From the NCBI RefSeq assembly GCF_042453785.1, contig NC_091674.1:6812001-6876000 (forward strand): 64,000 nt of DNA, written 5' to 3'. A program made the position numbers and the translations under genes. The notes under the pieces were generated by a model that saw only the letters and a list, made by a program, of their open reading frames with translations, was not told the DNA's origin and did not search any database. The stretch comes from Malus domestica. Its lineage: Eukaryota > Streptophyta > Magnoliopsida > Rosales > Rosaceae. Shown in pieces: positions 32,748 to 44,277 of this stretch; within the stretch, counting starts at the first letter, position 1, and every line of letters begins with the position of its first letter.

Positions 32748-32752
32748 AGTGC

Positions 32753-34260
32753 TGTTCGTGGCCAGGATTTCCGTTGGGGATGTCTCCTAGCCGACGAGCA
32801 CACAGCTCCCCGAGAGGTTGGCGCCGGTTGATGCTTTCTGTCGGGCTTCTGCTTCACTGGCGGGCTTGTCGGGCAAGGCTGAAAGGGAAGGACAGAGTTA
32901 ACTTTGAAAGGTGCCCTTGTGGGGCCTTAGGTATAGGCCTTGAGGCTCACAATCAAAATTAACTTTTAAGTGTTCAGGCGTGCCACTGCCATCTTTAGCA
33001 TGGCAGATGTAAAATGGATGTTGAGTTTTAGTTGTACATATACCCGAGAGGCCGTGTTAGTTATGACAGGTGCCTTTGTGGGGCCTTAGGTGTAGGCCTT
33101 AAGGCTTCCGATCAAGAACTAACCCAGTACTCGAATATACGATGTCTGTTTTATTGTTTGCAGAAGTGTTATAGCCATTATACTTCTGATTATCCGAGCT
33201 CGCAGAGCAGAATGAACCCAAATAGGTGCCTTTGTAGGGCCTTAGATATAGGCTTTGAGGCTTCCCATCAGAATTCATTCTATACTCATACGTTCTACTA
33301 TAATCATAATATAATAGAAATAAAACTAAGAGATAGATCGATTACTTGCGCCCCAAGTAACTTCGGACTTCTTGTTATCAAAGCTTGTCGTGGATGGGTT
33401 AAGTCCACATAAGGTTCTTTTTTTATGCCTTGAGGCCAAGGACTTTTGAATGATCAATCTTACATGCCCGAAAGCTTAGAACTTAGATCTGGTTTGAACT
33501 GTGAAGACATATTCAAATCGGATTCAAGAACTAAGAGAGTCTTTTAATCATCATCTTACTAGAAATAACTTGAATACAATTGGAAGTATATAACATATTG
33601 CTAGGCTAATGAATGAAAAGACAAAAACGAAGAGGGTCGGGCAAGGTTTAACCTTGTCGGGCAAGGCTGATTGTCTTGCAACTTCCTATCTTTGTGGTTT
33701 ATCAAGGGGTTTGAAAGCTTTAGAAAATGAGGTAGGGAGTTGAGTTTGCAGAAAGAAATCAATACTACAACAAGCTTAGGACAAGGTAGCAGAGCTATTA
33801 CAAAGGCTTTTGGTGAGGGTTTATCCCGAAAGGGATGAAGGCTTGGGCTGACTACAGCTTCGTTTGAAAGCGAATCTGGCTTTTGAGCAGAGTTTGTGCT
33901 TGTATTTGTTTGTTTGATTGAGTGTCCTTATCTTTGATTTCTCTTTCTTCTTTTATAAACACTTCAGTTTGGCCTCTTGTAGCAGTAATCTTGCCCGAAT
34001 GCAGCTTGAAGGGTAATGACTTATCAGCTATTTACTTGTACTGCCACTGTAAAGTGCTTTTGGGCTGATTAGTTGGCTGGTCTATACCACTTGGTCTCTA
34101 GGCAGGTGAGCAAGTGGTGTAAATGATATGCACCTAGTCGGGAAAGGTCTTTTTTGCCCTATGAGCTTTGGCTGCGCTTCGGGCTTTTCCTTTTTTTTTT
34201 TCAGACCTCCTTTTGGGCCAACTCCTGCTTGTGCCCAAAGTTCAAGTTTTAACCCAAACA
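32753..34260 (-). repeat. 3' LTR of the Tat element
   Basis: TG...CA borders. It contains a 50-bp motif (tgtggggccttaggtgtagg and variants) three times, at about 32921, 33079 and 33237, exactly 158 bp apart. The same triplet is in the other LTR. Confidence 0.85.
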
Positions 34261-34428
34261 GTGCCCCCTTCAATCAATATTCAGACTGGAACTCCAAGCA
34301 CCAATATTGATTGAATAGCTGCATGCACCTGTACCCTAGTTCTTGGAACTTGTATCTTCTGGTTAAGATCAACACAACCCGGAGTCTTTTGACCTTCCCA
34401 TGACTCTTGAACTACCTTCTAATATTCC

Positions 34429-34904
34429 TATAAATTCCTGCTTAAATCATCTTCAACCTCCTCTGTTATCAACCCTGAGCGTTTTTGCCTCCGTAATTTT
34501 CTTCCCAAAACTGTGAAATGAGTTTTTCAGGATTCAAGTGGGGTTTCCTAAAACTTCCTTTTCGTGAGAAAAAAAGTTTTCATCAGATAACCACTATCTC
34601 CAACACCTTTGGTCAAACACCCTGCTATTTCCAACACCCTTGGTTAGGTGGTTTCCTCATGAAGACTTGCCTCCTTGCTCGTTGTCATGATAAGTTAGGC
34701 TTCACCATCATGTATGGTAATGGCTCTGCCTGAGGATCCTCTACCAAGCTCATATTGGCCGCACAATCCAATCACCTGATCGGATTCTATCCATGAAGAC
34801 ATCGAAAAACCAGCTGAGACACCATTGCACCCAGAAGGAATCGAACGTAGCACATCGGAATTGAATCTGTTGTAAATTTCACCAATTTGTCGAAATGAAA
34901 TAAA
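34429..34904 (+). pseudogene. antisense additional ORF unit of the Tat element, decayed
   Basis: On the strand opposite to pol, between integrase and the 3' LTR: a ctataaat TATA core (about 34428), a pyrimidine-rich leader, an ATG at 34518 (MSFSGFKWGFLKLPFREKK) open to 34733, then a shifted frame reading ALPEDPLPSSYWPH and IHEDIEKPAETPLHP and ending near 34871, and AATAAA at 34899. Tat elements of other plants are known to carry an extra antisense ORF at this place. I see no domain. One TGA and at least one frame change break it. Confidence 0.5.
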
Positions 34905-35152
34905 CATTATTTAAGCAGCTTTGTGTCTTTCTGTCTTCTTGAATGATTGATGAACATACACTGCACTTTAGTATCCCGAAGCTTACTTTACCTTGCATCC
35001 TCTTCAATATAACAATCTCTAACATCCGATAATGTAGGACAATATTTTTTCAAGAATTTAACATTAATGGGATGTTTCTGCCAATTTCCTTCGAGGTCCG
35101 CCAAGTAGTATCCTCATTTGTCTAATACTCGACTAATCATGAAAGGACTTTC
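34905..35152 (-). pseudogene. C-terminal tail of the Tat integrase
   Basis: The minus-strand frame continues past the stop at 35153: SPFMISRVLDK then a TGA, then GYYLADLEGNWQKHPINVKF and LKKYCPTLSDV. The TAG at 35153-35155 replaces the Trp usual in the PTWEGPF block. This is the integrase tail seen in plant Ty3/gypsy elements. Confidence 0.6.
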
Positions 35153-36307
35153 CTATGTCGGACTCCATTTTCTGAAGCCCCTAAGCTGGGCTCCTAGAGG
35201 AAGGACTGTCTTCCACACCAAATCTCCTTCCTTGAAAGACTTTATCTTCACCTTTTTGTTATAAGCTCGGGCAACAACTTTCTTCCCTTCCTGAATCTGG
35301 TTCAAGGCTTCAATTTGGGCTACATCTAAGTCTTCAATCCCTTGACACATGGCTTCGATATACTCTTCACTGTGTAACCCAAACTGATTTTGAATTCTGA
35401 CAGAACTTACATTGATCTCCATGGGAAGCACTGCATCTTGCCCGAAAGTTAAAGCATAAAGAGTTGTCCATTTTCCTGCCCTCTTGGAAGTTCTGTATGC
35501 CCACAGAGTATTTCCCAGCTTTTCATGCCATTTTTCCGGACTATCTGTCACCATTCTTTTGATAATGTTTACCAAAATCTTGTTGCTGGATTCTGCCTGG
35601 CCATTTGACTGTGGGTAGTAAGGACTGGACTGGATCATCTTTATTTTGTATTTGCTTGCAAACTCTTCAACTTCTTTTGAAATAAAAGATGGTCCACGAT
35701 CCGTTACTATGGTTTCGGGCACCCCAAATCTATACAGAATCTTGGTTTCAATAAATTTTTTTACTGTAGTTGAAGTTATGGATTTTACGACCGAGACTTC
35801 TACCCATTTGGTGAAGTAATCCGTTGCTACAATTATGAAAGTGTGCCCCTTGCTAGAAGCCGGATAGATTTGCCCAATTAAGTCCATTGCCCATCCTCTG
35901 AAGGGCCAAGGCTTGACCACTGGATTTAAAGGTACTGAGGGTACATGTTGGAGAGGACCGTGCCTTTGACATTCTTCACATCCTCGGGCATAGGACTTGC
36001 AATCTTTTTCCATGTCGGGCCAGAAATAACCATACCTTCTAAGCAACCATCTCATCTTCGTTCCAGCCTGATGTGCTCCGCATACTCCTTCATGTACTTC
36101 AGCCATTACTCTCATGGATTCCTCTTGGCCTAAGCATTTCAATATTAACCCGTCTGGAGTTTTCCTTAGCAGGTCTTTCGCCCATAAGACATACTTAGTT
36201 GCTTGCTGTCTATTCTTCTTGCTAGTGGGTGAAGAGGGATCCCTTAAATAATGAATGATGGGCGACCTCCAATCTTCCATCTCCATTTCTAGAACCATTA
36301 CATCCAA
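35153..36307 (-). pseudogene. Tat integrase
   Basis: The zinc-binding HHCC region is visible as EVHEGVCGAHQAGTKMRWLL followed by CKSYARGCEECQRHG. The catalytic triad is present: Asp in WAMDLIGQI, Asp in IVTDRGPSFIS and Glu in NGQAESSNKILVNIIKRM, with the usual 35-residue spacing region. The C-terminal GPL block (KIKSFKEGDLVWKTVLP) follows. The frame is shared with the upstream RNase H frame; a single TAA near 36318 separates them. Confidence 0.85.
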
Positions 36308-36319
36308 ACTAAATCCTCT

Positions 36320-36780
36320 TTACAAGATAGAAGGAAGGTTTCTTCTTTGAATCTCGACATCTACCCCATATTTCCTTTCCTGTATTGGCATGCCTGAGGC
36401 TAATTGCGCCATCTCGTTGGCCACTAGGTTGGATCCTCTGGGAACATGACTAACCGATATCTCAGAATCCCAATAACTCAGCAACTGTGTGGCTGCCAAG
36501 TAATATCCGGCCATGGTGATATGTCTGCACTTGAACTCCCCATTTAGCTGGTTTATTACCAATTCTGAATCACCAAACACCTCTACCTTCACTGCCCCCA
36601 GATCCATCAAGATTTCCAAACCAATTATTAAGGCCTCATATTCTGCCCAATTATTGGTGTTCCCTTGGTAATCTAGGAGAAATGAATAATAATGATACAC
36701 CTCTTGAAGGTTGATAATTACAATCCCAGATCCTGAAGCCTTCTGAGTGTAGGAACATTCAAAATATAGCTTCCAAGAAG
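36320..36780 (-). pseudogene. archaeal-type second RNase H (aRNH) of the Tat element
   Basis: Reads TNNWAEYEALIIGLEILMDL, VEVFGDSELVINQLNGEF, MAGYYLAATQLLSYW and SHVPRGSNLVANEMAQLAS. Glu of YEALI and Asp of GDSEL are conserved catalytic positions. The first Asp region is altered to FECSYT. Presence of this domain between RT-RNase H and integrase is the basis for the Tat assignment. Confidence 0.8.
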
Positions 36781-36823
36781 TAATCCATAGACCAGTCCCT
36801 CTTCTTATCTCTTGCTGGACCTA

Positions 36824-37680
36824 CTACTCTTTGCCCGAGATACCTTTGCTTGGTGGGATCCAAACACTAGTAACTTCCAGGGTTCCTAGGATATTGATTA
36901 TCTCATCTTGAGACTCTTGATGCTCCGCCAAGAAGTCAGCAATTGCTTGGCCTTTAACTGCCCTTTGGGGTATATATTGAAATCTGAATTCTGATAATGC
37001 TAGAATCCACTTCCCAATCCTTCCTGTTAGCATTGGCTTTGACAACATGTACTTTATCACATCTATCTTGGCGATGATGTGCACGTGACAAGGTAACATG
37101 TAATGCCTCAGCTTACTGGCAGTAAAATACAGAGCTAAGCACAATCTCTCTATTGGGGAATATCTTGTTTCTACCTCGATCAGAATTCTACTGAGGTAGT
37201 ACACTGCCTGCTCTTTCCTGCCTTTATTATTTTGAGCTAGCAAACTCCCGATTGATTTATCTGAAGCAGAGATATATAGCTTTAAGGGTTTTTCCCTTTA
37301 AGGTGGTACCAACACTGGTGGAGAAGTCAAATAAGCTTTGATATTGTCGAAAGCCCTTTGGTGTGGTGGTCCCTACTCGAAATTCTCCTTATCCTTCAGT
37401 TTTAGCAAAGGAGTCAGCGGCTGGATCTTGCCCGCTAAATTGGTAATGAATCTTCTCAAGAAATTAATTTTGCCTAGCAGCCTCTGGAGTTGCGCACTTT
37501 GTTGATGGGTGAAAGCGACTCCATTATTGCCCGCGATTTGTTCTTGTCCACTTCTACACCTCTTTGATGAACCAGGAATCCCAAGAAGTTGCCCGCTCTC
37601 ACTCCAAACACACATTTCTTTGGATTCATCTTCAATTTGTGGATCCTCATTCTTGTCAATGCTTGCCTGAGGTCTATCAG
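36824..37680 (-). pseudogene. RT thumb and RNase H region of the Tat element
   Basis: From the RT side: LKMNPKKCVFGVRAGNFLGF and GVEVDKNKSRAI, then a frameshift near 37510, LQRLLGKINFLRRFITNLA, and the RNase H block with EQAVYYLSRILIEVETRY, LRHYMLPCHVHIIAKID and GKWILALSEFRFQYIPQRA. It is in the same register as the second RNase H further down. Confidence 0.8.
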
Positions 37681-37683
37681 ATG

Positions 37684-38331
37684 CTACTCTTCTGTCTTGG
37701 ATTTCACCATGATGTCATCAATATACACCTCCATATTATGGCCAATCAGATCATGAAAGATGACATTCATTGCCCTTTGGTAGGTTGTACCAGCATTCTT
37801 GAGCCCGAATGGCATGACCAGATATTCATATGCCCCTACATGCCCAGGACACCTAAAAGCTGTTTTATGTATATCATCCAGAGCCATCTTTATCTGATTA
37901 TACCCGACATTTCCATCCATAAAAGATAAGACTTTGTGTTTTGCTACTGCATCTATGGATAGATCTGCCATAGGCATAGGATACTCATCTTTTGGTGTAG
38001 CGCCATTAACATTTCTGTAATCAACACAACATCGTACTGCTTTTGTTATGGCCTTTAAAACGGGTACAATGTTGGCTAACCACTCTACATATTTGGTTGG
38101 CCTGATAAATCCAGCTTTTACTAGCCTCTCAATCTCTTTTTTGACCTTCTCTTCTATCTCATTTGACATCTTTTGCGGTGCTTGCTTAACAGGTTTATAT
38201 CCCTCCTTGATGGGCATTCTGTGTTCCACCAAGGTTGATTCTAAACCTGGCATCTCAGTATAATGCCAAGCAAAACAATCTTTAAATTCTTGCAAAAGAT
38301 AGATACTCTTTGCCCAATCATCAATCTCCAA
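37684..38331 (-). pseudogene. Tat reverse transcriptase core
   Basis: Open for 215 codons. Blocks: EIERLVKAGFIRPTKYVEW, CCVDYRNVNGATPKDEYPMP, DGNVGYNQIKMALDD, TAFRCPGHVGAYEYLVMPFG, LKNAGTTYQRAMNVIFHD and the catalytic YIDDIMVKS. The polymerase motif is intact although the surrounding polyprotein is broken. Confidence 0.9.
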
Positions 38332-38689
38332 TAAACCACTGATTTGTACTGATCTTGGATCTTCCTCTGTCCCTAGATCAATAACTTCCAGAGGATCATG
38401 AACTTTTGGTGGTGGCTTATCAGGTTCTGCACAAAAAAATTCGACTAGCTCCGGGCTCTAGGGCAGGTTGTCTGGCCCATCTAGGTTATATATGCACTTG
38501 GCCATTTGGATGGCCCTCTCCAATTATTCTCTACAAGATTCCTCCATACTTTCATCCTGGCTGGTCGAAGCTCCTACCTGCCATTCCTGCTTTTCTCTAT
38601 CTAAGAGCTCCCTTTCTTGCCTTCTTCATTTCCCATACACCAACAATCTTTTAATCAAGGATCTGACTGCCATTACCTGATCCTTCCCT

Positions 38690-38912
38690 TTTTGTTCTTT
38701 CATTGACGATGTAGGGGCGTTGGGATAATACAAGGTCTATCCCACTCCTCTCTAGTAAGGAACATTCCTTGTTCTAGAAACTTTTGGGCCGTCACCTTGG
38801 TAGGGCGGCCGTTCTCATTTGCTCCTGAACACTTCAAAATTCCTACGTTGGGATTGTAGAAACTTGCTTCTGCAACACTGGTTGTAGGGAGAAATGGCCG
38901 TGATTCGGCCTC
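38690..38912 (-). pseudogene. Tat linker between protease and RT, interrupted by a solo LTR
   Basis: Minus-strand reading RPFLPTTSVAEASFYNPNVG, CSGANENGRPTKVTAQKF and LEQGMFLTREEWDRPCI. The upstream part of the same linker (HQSLSIPSTLHQQVAVYHEA) lies beyond the inserted LTR at about 39765-39850, where two TAG codons stand for Trp. Confidence 0.7.
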
Positions 38913-39752
38913 TGAAATTGTAAATCTGGATGGATCAAGGTTAAATGCAATATGCAGGATTGAAATATGTTTCAATCCTGATTTTTTCACAACAAAAATC
39001 AAAAGAGTAAATAAACGAAGCCAAAGGATTTGTACGAAATCTCGCACGAGGAAAAAACCCTCCACACAGGAGAGAAAAACCTCAAGGCACACAGCCAATT
39101 TCACTAAAAACTCAAGGACATAATACAAGACTCAATTGATACTTTCTTATACTACAACAGAAGCTTGATCAAATACTCTTGTCTTGTAGACCACGTCCTC
39201 TTCACCTTCTCTTGGATGAACACCGATTCACGTAGGTTGATGATCTTCCTCACAGGAAAAGCTTACACTAAGTTCCATGATGAATGAATGATGTGTTATG
39301 CTCTCAAACTCTCACCTAGATAAAGCTAAGAATCTAACAGTCTTTTGTTCCTCCCCCTTGACCTTATAAAACAATCTCACAAATATCTTTAGCGTGCAAA
39401 AGGTCTACTGTAAAACTCCCAACACAACCCCTTATATACTAGGTTAACTCTTTTTCCTAATAATCAAAGAGATTGGCCTTATTTAAACCTCTTCCTTATT
39501 TAAGACTGTAGATTTGAATAGACTCCTAGAATCCCACACCAAATCAATGTTTAATAGGGAACACAAATCCTATATGAATGCAAATGATTCTTACCAGAAA
39601 AAAAACTTTGCCGTGTAATATTGGTCAATCATGCTCCTCATTTAACACAAGCTCCAACCTTTGCAAGTTATAATTAATCCTAAGACTAGGAAATAGCCAA
39701 CTTACAGACTCTTTACATTTGCTAGGAAATAGCCAACTTAATTACCCTTTCA
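38913..39752. mobile_element. solo LTR inserted in the Tat pol region
   Basis: 840 bp, borders TGAAATTGTAA and ACCCTTTCA on the plus strand, with a perfect 5-bp TSD GCCTC (38908-38912, 39753-39757). The interrupted linker frame resumes on both sides. A ttataaaac TATA-like core lies near 39364. Family not determined. Confidence 0.85.
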
Positions 39753-39764
39753 GCCTCTATCATC

Positions 39765-40435
39765 TCCTAAAAACCTAGTCCCTCTGCGTCTGCCTCATGA
39801 TAAACAGCCACTTGTTGATGTAAAGTGGAGGGTATGGAAAGACTTTGGTGGATCTAATCTCTTCCAAGTAAGGCTCCATAGGTGGAAGTGCAATCCACCA
39901 CAAAGAATGCCAGCATGATTTGTTTAGACCCCAAATCCACTTCTAAAGGCAATATCCCATGAGTCTTGGTGATAGCGCCCGAGAAGCTAGAAACCATGAG
40001 GTCTGTAGGAATAAGATCTTCTGTGCCTCTCCCCAACTTTTTCATTTGTTTGGCTGGCAGTACGTTAACAGCCGCTCTTCCATCAATTAAAATTCTTTTG
40101 AAAGGCACTCCTTCCAAATGGGCTGTAACGTATATTGGCTTAAGATGATTGGCAATCGAAATGTTTGGGCGGCTGAACACCATCTTATCTGTATAGATCC
40201 TTAAAGGACCATCCTTAGATGCTTCGGATGACTTAGCTCTTCCCGACTCTCCCTCTTCAGCTACCTCAACACTGACATGGGCCATCATTGACTCAGTTGT
40301 CATATAGTCACCTTCCATCGTGGCAGGCTGATTAGGTCTGGCACTAAACATGGCGGATAGCACATACGCCATGTTGATATGAAAATTGCTAGGCTCTGGC
40401 AGTTCTTCTTTCTTGCTCCCGATCTGGTCCATCAA
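39765..40435 (-). pseudogene. Tat aspartic protease region
   Basis: The protease signature reads RILIDGRAAVNVLPAKQM, where Tat proteases usually have a small residue (DGG or DGS) after the catalytic Asp-Gly. The downstream flap and YGALLGRD are present. The next codon is TAG where Trp is expected. The Gly-to-Arg change would probably disturb the active site. Confidence 0.75.
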
Positions 40436-40444
40436 CTCATCTAA

Positions 40445-41692
40445 CTAAGCCATCGCATCTGCTGGGAGTAGTGGTTCTGGTGCCCCATCCTGTTGATTCA
40501 TGCTCGAATACGGTGTTTGCTTTGGAACTTCGCCGAAAGGATCCACTAATGATAGAAAAGGTGATTTTCTTTCAGGCGAAACAGTTTCGAAACAAATGGG
40601 CTTTGTCTTCCATCCGGGAGTTGGTACCATGATCATATCTTCTTGAGCTCTCCTCAAGATCCTATATTTCCCAAGGTGTAGGCTTTGCGGCACATGGTTT
40701 CCCTCGCTTTCAGTCTTTCTAATAGCCTTTTCCACCTTTTTTTTACTCATCCAGCGGAGCTGACTACTCCCCCCAGATGACGTTTTCTCCAACTTTTGAT
40801 TCTTGGATGTTTCCGACGTCGCAGGGGTTTTTAAGGAGTTCATGTAGGCTTTGTGTTGCCTTTGAACCCTTCTGACCATGGAGGCTCCCATTTGTTTAAC
40901 GGGCTATCCATTTTTCCCAACCACGTACCATTTTTGCCCGAGACGGGCAGGGTTATCTTTTTTTGACAGGATTTGTTATCCTCTCATTCCTCTTGACTTT
41001 TCTTCCCATATGGTCGTACTGAGAGTGCTTTACACCTCTCTCTTTCAGCTTCTTGGCATCTTTATCTTCTGCCTCCTCAGAAACTTCATGATTGCGAAAT
41101 ATCTCTGACAAAACCCTAGGTTGGGAATCGCCTTCTAACCGTTGAAAAACGCTTCGGGAAGTATCCCTTCCCGCAGTCCGCCTATCTTTCTCATGTGCCT
41201 CTTTTCTTTTTTCTTCTTCATTCCTCCTGATCAGTCCATGATCCATGAGGGCTCCTGCGGGTGGTATTTCGATCTCATACTCGCATTGGCATTTACTGCA
41301 TAAAACCATCCCTTTGATTATGACTGCTCTTGGATATTCGGGCAAGTTGACCACCCCTTTTGTGAGTTTGTCAACCAATCTTCTTTCTTCTTCCCTTGTG
41401 ACCTTTTCTTTCCCCTTCTCAGCCCAGGCCATACTGATCATATTTATAGGGGCCTATAAGAAGGGACTGTATGTTTATCCATCACTGCTTCCTTTGGCTG
41501 GTTGGTTTTAAGTCTCTCTTTTTCCCTATCATCTTTTTCCCCCAGTTGAGGTAAAGATATAGGAATAGTTGGTTTTATAACCAGGTCGGCTTCCCGCCTG
41601 AAACCTGCGGAGGCGTTCTCCAGTCTTTGTAGCATTTGCAACAAAGCAGTTTGTAGATCTTCTGGTCGTTTTGACATATTTCTTTTGATCAA
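40445..41692 (-). pseudogene. gag remnant of the Tat element
   Basis: Three minus-strand pieces: an N-terminal part (41692-41444, MSKRPEDLQTALLQMLQRLE), a Lys/Glu-rich part with CSKCQCEYEIEIPPAG (41441-40953), and a part reading RRVQRQHKAYMNSLKTP (40891-40445). The large conserved retrotransposon-gag domain expected between the first two is not visible, so gag appears internally deleted. The frames also differ. Confidence 0.65.
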
Positions 41693-41720
41693 ATGTATCC
41701 CACCGGTCGTGCTGAAACTA

Positions 41721-43168
41721 TGTTCGTGGCTAGGATTTCCGTTGGGGATGTCTCCTAGCCGACGAGCACACAGCTCCCCGAGAGGTTGGCACCGGTTAAT
41801 GCTTTCTGTCGGGCTTTTGCTTCACTGGCGGGCTTGTCGAGCAAGGCTGAAAGAGAAGGACAGAGTTAACTTTGAAAAGTGCCTTTGTGGGGCCTTAGGT
41901 ATAAGCCTTGAGGCTCACAATCAAAATTAACTTTTAAGTGCTCAGGCATGCCACTGCCATCTTTAACACGGCAGATGTAAAATGGATGTTGAGTTTTAGT
42001 TGTACATATACCCGAGAGGCCATGTTAGTTATGACAGGTGCCTTTATGGGGCCTTAGGTGTAGGCCTTGAGGCTTCCGATTAAGAACTAACCCAATACTC
42101 GAATATACGATGTCTGTTTTATTGTTTGCAGAAGTGTTATAACCATTATACTTCTGATTATCTGAGCCCGCAGAGCAGAATGAACCCAAATAGGTGCCTT
42201 TGCAGGGCCTTAGATATAGGCCTTGAGGTTTCCCATCAGAATTCATTCTATACTCAAACGTTCTACTATAATCATAATATAATAGAAATAAAACTAAGAG
42301 ATAGATCGATTACTTGCGCCCCAAGTAACTTCGGACTTCTTGTTATCAAAGCTTGACGTGGATGGGTTAAGTCCACATAAGGTTCTTTTTTTATGCCTTG
42401 AGGCCAAGGACTTTTGAATGATCAATCTTACATGCCCGAAAGCTTAGAACTTAGATCTGGTTTGAACCGTGAAGACATATTCAAATCGGATTCAAGAACT
42501 GAGAGAGTCTTTTAATCATCATCTTACTAGAAATAACTTGAATACAATTGGAAGTATATAACATATTGCTAGGCTAATGAATGAAAAGACAAAAACAAAG
42601 AGGGTCGGGCAAGGCTGATAGTCTTGCAACTTTCTATCTTTGTGGTTTATCAAGGGGTTTGAGAGCTTTAGAAAAGGAGGTAAGGAGTTGAGTTTGCAGA
42701 AAGAAATCAATACTACAGCAAGCTTAGGACAAGGTCCCGAAAGGGATGAAGGCTTGGGCTGACTACTGCTTCGTTTAAAAGCAAATCTGGCTTTTGAGCC
42801 AAGTTTGTGCTTGTATTTGTTTGTTTGATTGAGTGTCCTTATCTCTGATTTCTCTTTCTTCTTTTATAGACACTTCGGTTTGGCCTCCTGTAGCAGTAAT
42901 CTTGCCTGAATGCAGCTTGAAGGGTAATGACTCATCAGCTATTTACTTGTACTGCCACTGTAAAGTGCTTTTGGGCTGATTAGTTGGTTGGTCTATACCA
43001 CTTGGTCTCTAGGCAGGTGAGCAAGTGGTGCAAATGATATGCACCTAGTCGGGAAAGGCCTTTTCTGCCCTCTGGGCTTTGGCTGGGCTTCGGGCTTTTC
43101 CTTTTTTTTCAGACCTCCTTTTGGGCCAACTCCTGCTTGTGCCCAAAGTTCAAGTTTTAACCCAAACA
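41721..43168 (-). repeat. 5' LTR of the Tat element
   Basis: 1448 bp with the same TG...CA borders as the left LTR. Relative to it, two blocks of about 20 and 35 bp are missing (near 42605 and 42735). Otherwise nearly identical by eye. Confidence 0.85.
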
Positions 43169-43173
43169 AGTGC

Positions 43174-44118
43174 AAAATCTAATTAGTTCTGCTAGTTGTT
43201 TGATTAACAGAGCTCATCTCGAATAAATTCTCAATTTAAAATTCGCATTGATAATCTTAAAACACTAAAAATTCGCTTCTTGATGGGGAAAATTAGTCTT
43301 AAACTTAATAGGCAAAGGATTTATGCAGTAGTCTTAAACTTAATAGGAAAAGTAAGTATGCCGAAGTAGAATAAGGATTTCTTAATCCACAAGGATTAGG
43401 AATTCTAGGCTACTTTACCCTAGGTAGTGCAGGAGCTCAATTGGAATATACTCGTATCAGTTGGCAGCCAAACTCCACAAAAATTATTGTGCGTGAAGGT
43501 GACCATACGACGTGGGATAGTGACATGGTGTTAAGAATTCACTAGAATTAAAACGTGTTCGGTTTTGATTGGTCACCTCATAATTTTTCCTATTACCATA
43601 TCTACCACCATTAGCAGCAGCTGCAAGATTTTTTGCAGCAAATCAGTATCAAGAAATTTAAGAAAGTATAACAGATTTCAAGAACCATAGCTTTCCGTCA
43701 GCAAGGATCGATTAGTCACTAAAAAGAATTAAAAACATAACTCGTAACCCAAATACATATTCTAAAACATTAAATCAAGCTAAATCAAAGAGATAGCTAA
43801 AGGAAAAGAAATCATATATAAGCCACCTGATCCACCTGTTGACAAGTAAGCATTGCTGCACGATTAAAATCCCAGAAATGCATGAAGATGAAGTTCAATT
43901 CTGCAGGGGTTTGTTTAATTGTTGAAAGTGTTAAGTTTTGTAATCAACGGTCAAGATTATATAATCTAACCGGTGTGTAACTTACCACGTGTTTAGTTTG
44001 TTAGAGTTTAAGATGTTCGTGTGCCCTGCACGTGACCATAGTCACGTTGCTTGTGTGGGCAACGGCTATAATGTTCGGCTTTCATGCCTTGAATTTTGTA
44101 ATTGAATCCAACGTGAAT
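43174..44118. other. intergenic spacer
   Basis: AT-rich sequence between the Tat and Harbinger elements. No coding region, tRNA or repeat recognised. Confidence 0.45.
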
Positions 44119-44277
44119 CTAGGTAGCGTTTGGTATGCAGACGGAACGGGACGGGACGGAACAGATGTTCTGTGTTATGTTTGGTACGCGCAAGATGGAA
44201 CAAGATGGCTGTTTCGTCATGCGTTTGGTAGCGCATGGACGGAAAGGAACCAAAAGATTAAAATGACTAAAATACCC

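Larger units (their letters stand above)
32748..43173 (-). mobile_element. Ty3/gypsy retrotransposon, Tat lineage, minus strand
   Basis: The left LTR is 32753-34260 and the right LTR 41721-43168. Both start TGTTCGTGGC and end AACCCAAACA on the plus strand. The 5-bp TSD AGTGC is perfect (32748-32752, 43169-43173). On the minus strand the order is gag remnant, protease, RT-RNase H, a second archaeal-type RNase H, integrase. That domain order marks the Tat group. A purine tract (gaagggggcac, inverse of 34261-34271) adjoins the 3' LTR. The LTRs are about 1508 and 1448 bp and differ mainly by two small indels. Frameshifts and stops make it inactive. A foreign solo LTR (38913-39752) interrupts pol. 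Confidence 0.9.

Noticed and set aside
32774..33412. Open frames in the Tat LTRs such as those near 33032 and 42126
   Set aside because: They are present in both LTRs, lie in non-coding repeat motifs and have no conserved domain.
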